The notes beneath the pieces are model-generated. The model was not told the DNA's origin. It ran no database searches and saw nothing but the letters and a program-made list of their open reading frames with translations. A DNA stretch of 64,000 nt from Janthinobacterium sp. 61 (GTDB lineage: Bacteria; Pseudomonadota; Gammaproteobacteria; Burkholderiales; Burkholderiaceae_D). Both the position numbers and the translations under genes were made by a program. Below, in pieces: positions 62,165 through 64,000 of this stretch. Location of the stretch: assembly GCF_002846335.1 (NCBI RefSeq), contig NZ_PJMQ01000001.1, positions 2,170,001-2,234,000 of the forward strand. Reading direction: 5' to 3'. Positions within the stretch are counted from its first letter, which is position 1, and every line of letters starts with the position of its first letter.

Positions 62165-63022
62165 ATGACTCCACAAATCCAAGCTTTCTTCGACCCCGCC
62201 ACCGCCACTGTCACCTACGTCGTGTACGAGGCAGATGGCCAGGACTGCGCCATCATCGATTCCGTGCTCGACTACGATCCGAAGGCGGGCCGTACCTCGA
62301 CCGCGTCGGCAGACAAGGTGATCGCCTTCGTGCGCGAACACGGCTTGCAATGCCGCTGGCTGCTGGAAACCCATGCGCATGCCGATCATCTTTCCGCCGC
62401 GCCCTACCTGCAGCAGCAGCTGGGCGGCGATGTGGCCATCGGCGCCGCCATCCAGACGGTGCAGCAAGCCTTTGCCGCCGTCTACCACCAGGATGACGCC
62501 CGGGCCGACGGCTCGCAATTCGACCAGTTGTTCGCGCCCGACCAGGTGTTTCATATTGGCAAGCTGGAGGTGCGCGCCCTGCACGTGCCAGGCCATACGC
62601 CGGCCGACCTGGCTTACCAGATCGGCGACGCCGTCTTCGTAGGTGACACCCTGTTCATGCCGGACGTGGGTTCGGCCCGCTGCGACTTTCCAGGCGGCTC
62701 CGCGTCCCTGCTGTACCGCTCCGCGCAGCGGCTGCTGTCGCTACCGCCGCAAACGCGACTGTTCATGTGCCACGACTACCCGCCCAACGGCCGCGCGCCG
62801 CGCTGGGAAGTGACGGTGGCCGAACAGCGCGCCAGCAACATCCATTTGCGCGACGGCATCACGGAAGAGCAATTCGTTGCCATGCGCACGGGCCGTGACG
62901 CCACCCTGGACATGCCGACATTGATCCTGCCCGCCATCCAGGTCAATATCAATGCGGGCAAGCTGCCCGAGCCGGAAGAAAACGGCGTGCGCTACCTGAA
63001 GATACCGCTGAACGCGATCTGA
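62165..63022 (+). CDS. Metallo-beta-lactamase-fold hydrolase, persulfide dioxygenase-like
   Basis: The product has 285 residues with the motif ETHAHADHLSAAPYL (metal His and Asp), then VPGHTPADLAYQIGDAVFVGDTLFMPDVGSARCDFPGGSA and LFMCHDYPPNGRAPRWEV. The GSARCDFPGGSA and CHDYPP blocks are those of the ETHE1/Blh persulfide dioxygenase branch, which oxidises glutathione persulfide to sulfite with a mononuclear iron. No BigR or sulfurtransferase gene adjoins. The start MTPQIQAFFDP matches family N-termini. Confidence 0.9.
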   Translation: MTPQIQAFFDPATATVTYVVYEADGQDCAIIDSVLDYDPKAGRTSTASADKVIAFVREHGLQCRWLLETHAHADHLSAAPYLQQQLGGDVAIGAAIQTVQQAFAAVYHQDDARADGSQFDQLFAPDQVFHIGKLEVRALHVPGHTPADLAYQIGDAVFVGDTLFMPDVGSARCDFPGGSASLLYRSAQRLLSLPPQTRLFMCHDYPPNGRAPRWEVTVAEQRASNIHLRDGITEEQFVAMRTGRDATLDMPTLILPAIQVNINAGKLPEPEENGVRYLKIPLNAI

Positions 63023-63162
63023 TTCCCCGGGCGTTCCCCGCCCGGCGCTCCTCCTTTCTTGACACCACGCAAACTCCAGCCCAGGCAATCCGCATACAGT
63101 GCAGATTGCCTGGGTTCGCTTGGGCACCGCTTTTTCAAGTTCAACATTGACGGAGCGCCCAT

Positions 63163-63669
63163 ATGTCGCCCGACCCTACGCTCGATACGAATTGCATCCT
63201 GCTCGCCGAGGCCGATGGCGCGTATGCGCCCTACCGTTCCCAGGGCAAGGGCGATGCGCAAGCCGAGGCGGCTAGCAAGGAATTCAATGCCTGGCGCAAG
63301 CAGGAAATCCAGAACTACCTGGCCGCCAGCCAGCTGGCGCAGGCGCTGACCCTGGAAGTGCCGGACTTCGACTTCCTGCCACAGACCCTCAATTCGCCAG
63401 CGCTGCTGGGTGAAATGGGCGCCGGCACGGCGCTGACCAACGTGGTCCTGGGCATCGCCCACGCGAACCACGTCGGCAAGAGCGTGCTGGTGGCGGGCAC
63501 CAGCGATCCTGACAGCGCTAGCTGCGTGCTGGTGTTGCCGCCGGCCACCGTGCGGCCCATCAATCACGAGAAACCGTGGTGCCGCGCGCGCGGCGAAAAC
63601 AATGCCTGCTTGCCGTGGTGGGGCATCCGCCACGATGCGGCCGACGATCTGCAGGGTTACTCGCAGTGA
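63163..63669 (+). CDS. Hypothetical 168-residue protein
   Basis: The product begins SPDPTLDTNCILLAEADGAYAPYRSQGKGDAQAEAASKEFNAW and contains GTALTNVVLGIAHANHVGKSVLVAGTSDPDSASCVLVLPP. No signal peptide or membrane span is clear, and I recognise no family. Codon use is normal for the genome, and GGAGCGCCCAT lies before the ATG. Confidence 0.65.
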   Translation: MSPDPTLDTNCILLAEADGAYAPYRSQGKGDAQAEAASKEFNAWRKQEIQNYLAASQLAQALTLEVPDFDFLPQTLNSPALLGEMGAGTALTNVVLGIAHANHVGKSVLVAGTSDPDSASCVLVLPPATVRPINHEKPWCRARGENNACLPWWGIRHDAADDLQGYSQ

Positions 63670-63684
63670 GGAGGCGAGCCCCCC

Positions 63685-64000
63685 TTACTCCGTTTGCTCC
63701 GGGGCCCGCCCGATCTCGCCATCAATATTGGCCAGGAACCAGGCCAGCGACGACATCAGCGCCACGTTGCGCTTCAGGTTCTCCGGGTCGACCTTGTCCA
63801 GCGTGTCGGCCGGCGTGTGATGGTAGTGGAAGTAGCTGTGGCTGTCGACCAGCGGCTCGAAGCTGGGCACGCCGCCCGTTTCCAGGCGGTGCAAGTCACC
63901 CGTGCCCAGCGCGTCGCGGCGCGTGAACGCGTGCGCACCGATTGGCTGCAAGGCGGCGCGCAGGGGCGCGAACAGCTTTTCCGACTTCGGCCCGACGCTG
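63685..64000 (-). CDS. M28-family metallopeptidase, C-terminal part (5' end outside window)
   Basis: The visible 104 residues end an M28 (leucyl aminopeptidase-like) zinc peptidase. GVPSFEPLVDSHSYFHYHHTPADTLDKVDPENLKRNVALMSSLAWFLAN contains the YHHTPADTLDKVD block, whose His is the last zinc ligand of the family. The frame continues open to the right edge. The N-terminal signal peptide and the other zinc ligands would be outside the window. Confidence 0.88.
   Translation of the reverse strand, partial: SVGPKSEKLFAPLRAALQPIGAHAFTRRDALGTGDLHRLETGGVPSFEPLVDSHSYFHYHHTPADTLDKVDPENLKRNVALMSSLAWFLANIDGEIGRAPEQTE

Overview
The window looks like chromosomal DNA of a betaproteobacterium of the Oxalobacteraceae, most likely Janthinobacterium or a close relative. 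This is an inference from high GC, codon use and gene content (an AcnD/PrpF-type methylcitrate operon, homodimeric pyruvate dehydrogenase E1, c-di-GMP and chemotaxis genes); no database search was possible. Most of it is ordinary housekeeping and signalling sequence, with a few AT-richer accessory patches near 11.5-12.5 kb, 43.3-44.3 kb and 51-52.3 kb.

Layout. 0-2.5 kb: end of an ABC-2 permease, a membrane-anchored protein, a pseudopilin and an OB-fold protein. 2.6-8.1 kb: a large hybrid histidine kinase overlapping a response regulator-diguanylate cyclase. 8.1-11.4 kb: an operon of two acyl-CoA dehydrogenases and two MaoC hydratases. 12.6-29.7 kb: transporters, a glutathione transferase, a pyruvate dehydrogenase-type E1 with a divergent MarR regulator, a separate half-length E1 relative, metE, an alanine aminotransferase, a pentapeptide-repeat protein, an MFS/LysR pair and the Prc protease. 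Five copies of a ~120-bp element are scattered through 14.3-27.4 kb, all on the minus strand. Each has two small hairpins, a CUCCUC stretch and a Rho-independent terminator, so I read them as a family of small RNAs resembling the anti-hemB motif. 30-43 kb: a chemoreceptor, thymidine kinase, a reverse transsulfuration pair (CBS/CGL), a ParB-like protein, small paralogues, an HD-GYP protein and a TonB receptor. 43.2-49.3 kb: tRNA-Leu(UAA), an integrase-like fragment and a 1680-residue kinase-ATPase-GAF-GGDEF protein. 49.4-53 kb: a purine permease and a LexA-like S24 regulator with repeated operator-like sites. 53-61.3 kb: the propionate operon prpB-prpC-acnD-prpF-prpE behind a sigma-54-type promoter with an upstream cluster of TTTCA/TGAAA half-sites, but with no prpR beside it. 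61.4-64 kb: two small paralogues, a persulfide dioxygenase-like hydrolase, an unknown protein and the end of an M28 peptidase.

Themes. Sulfur and propionate metabolism recur: methionine synthesis (MetE), cysteine from homocysteine (CBS/CGL, whose 2-oxobutyrate product can feed a 2-oxoacid dehydrogenase and then the methylcitrate cycle), and persulfide handling. Cyclic-di-GMP enzymes recur too: two GGDEF proteins with I-sites and one HD-GYP protein. The most unusual points are the five-copy small-RNA family, the half-E1 protein whose upstream region carries the same ATTGCA-N2-TGCAAT sites as the full-length E1/MarR pair, the sigma-54 signature of the prp operon without its usual linked activator, and a possible decapitated LysR (metR-like) gene next to metE.
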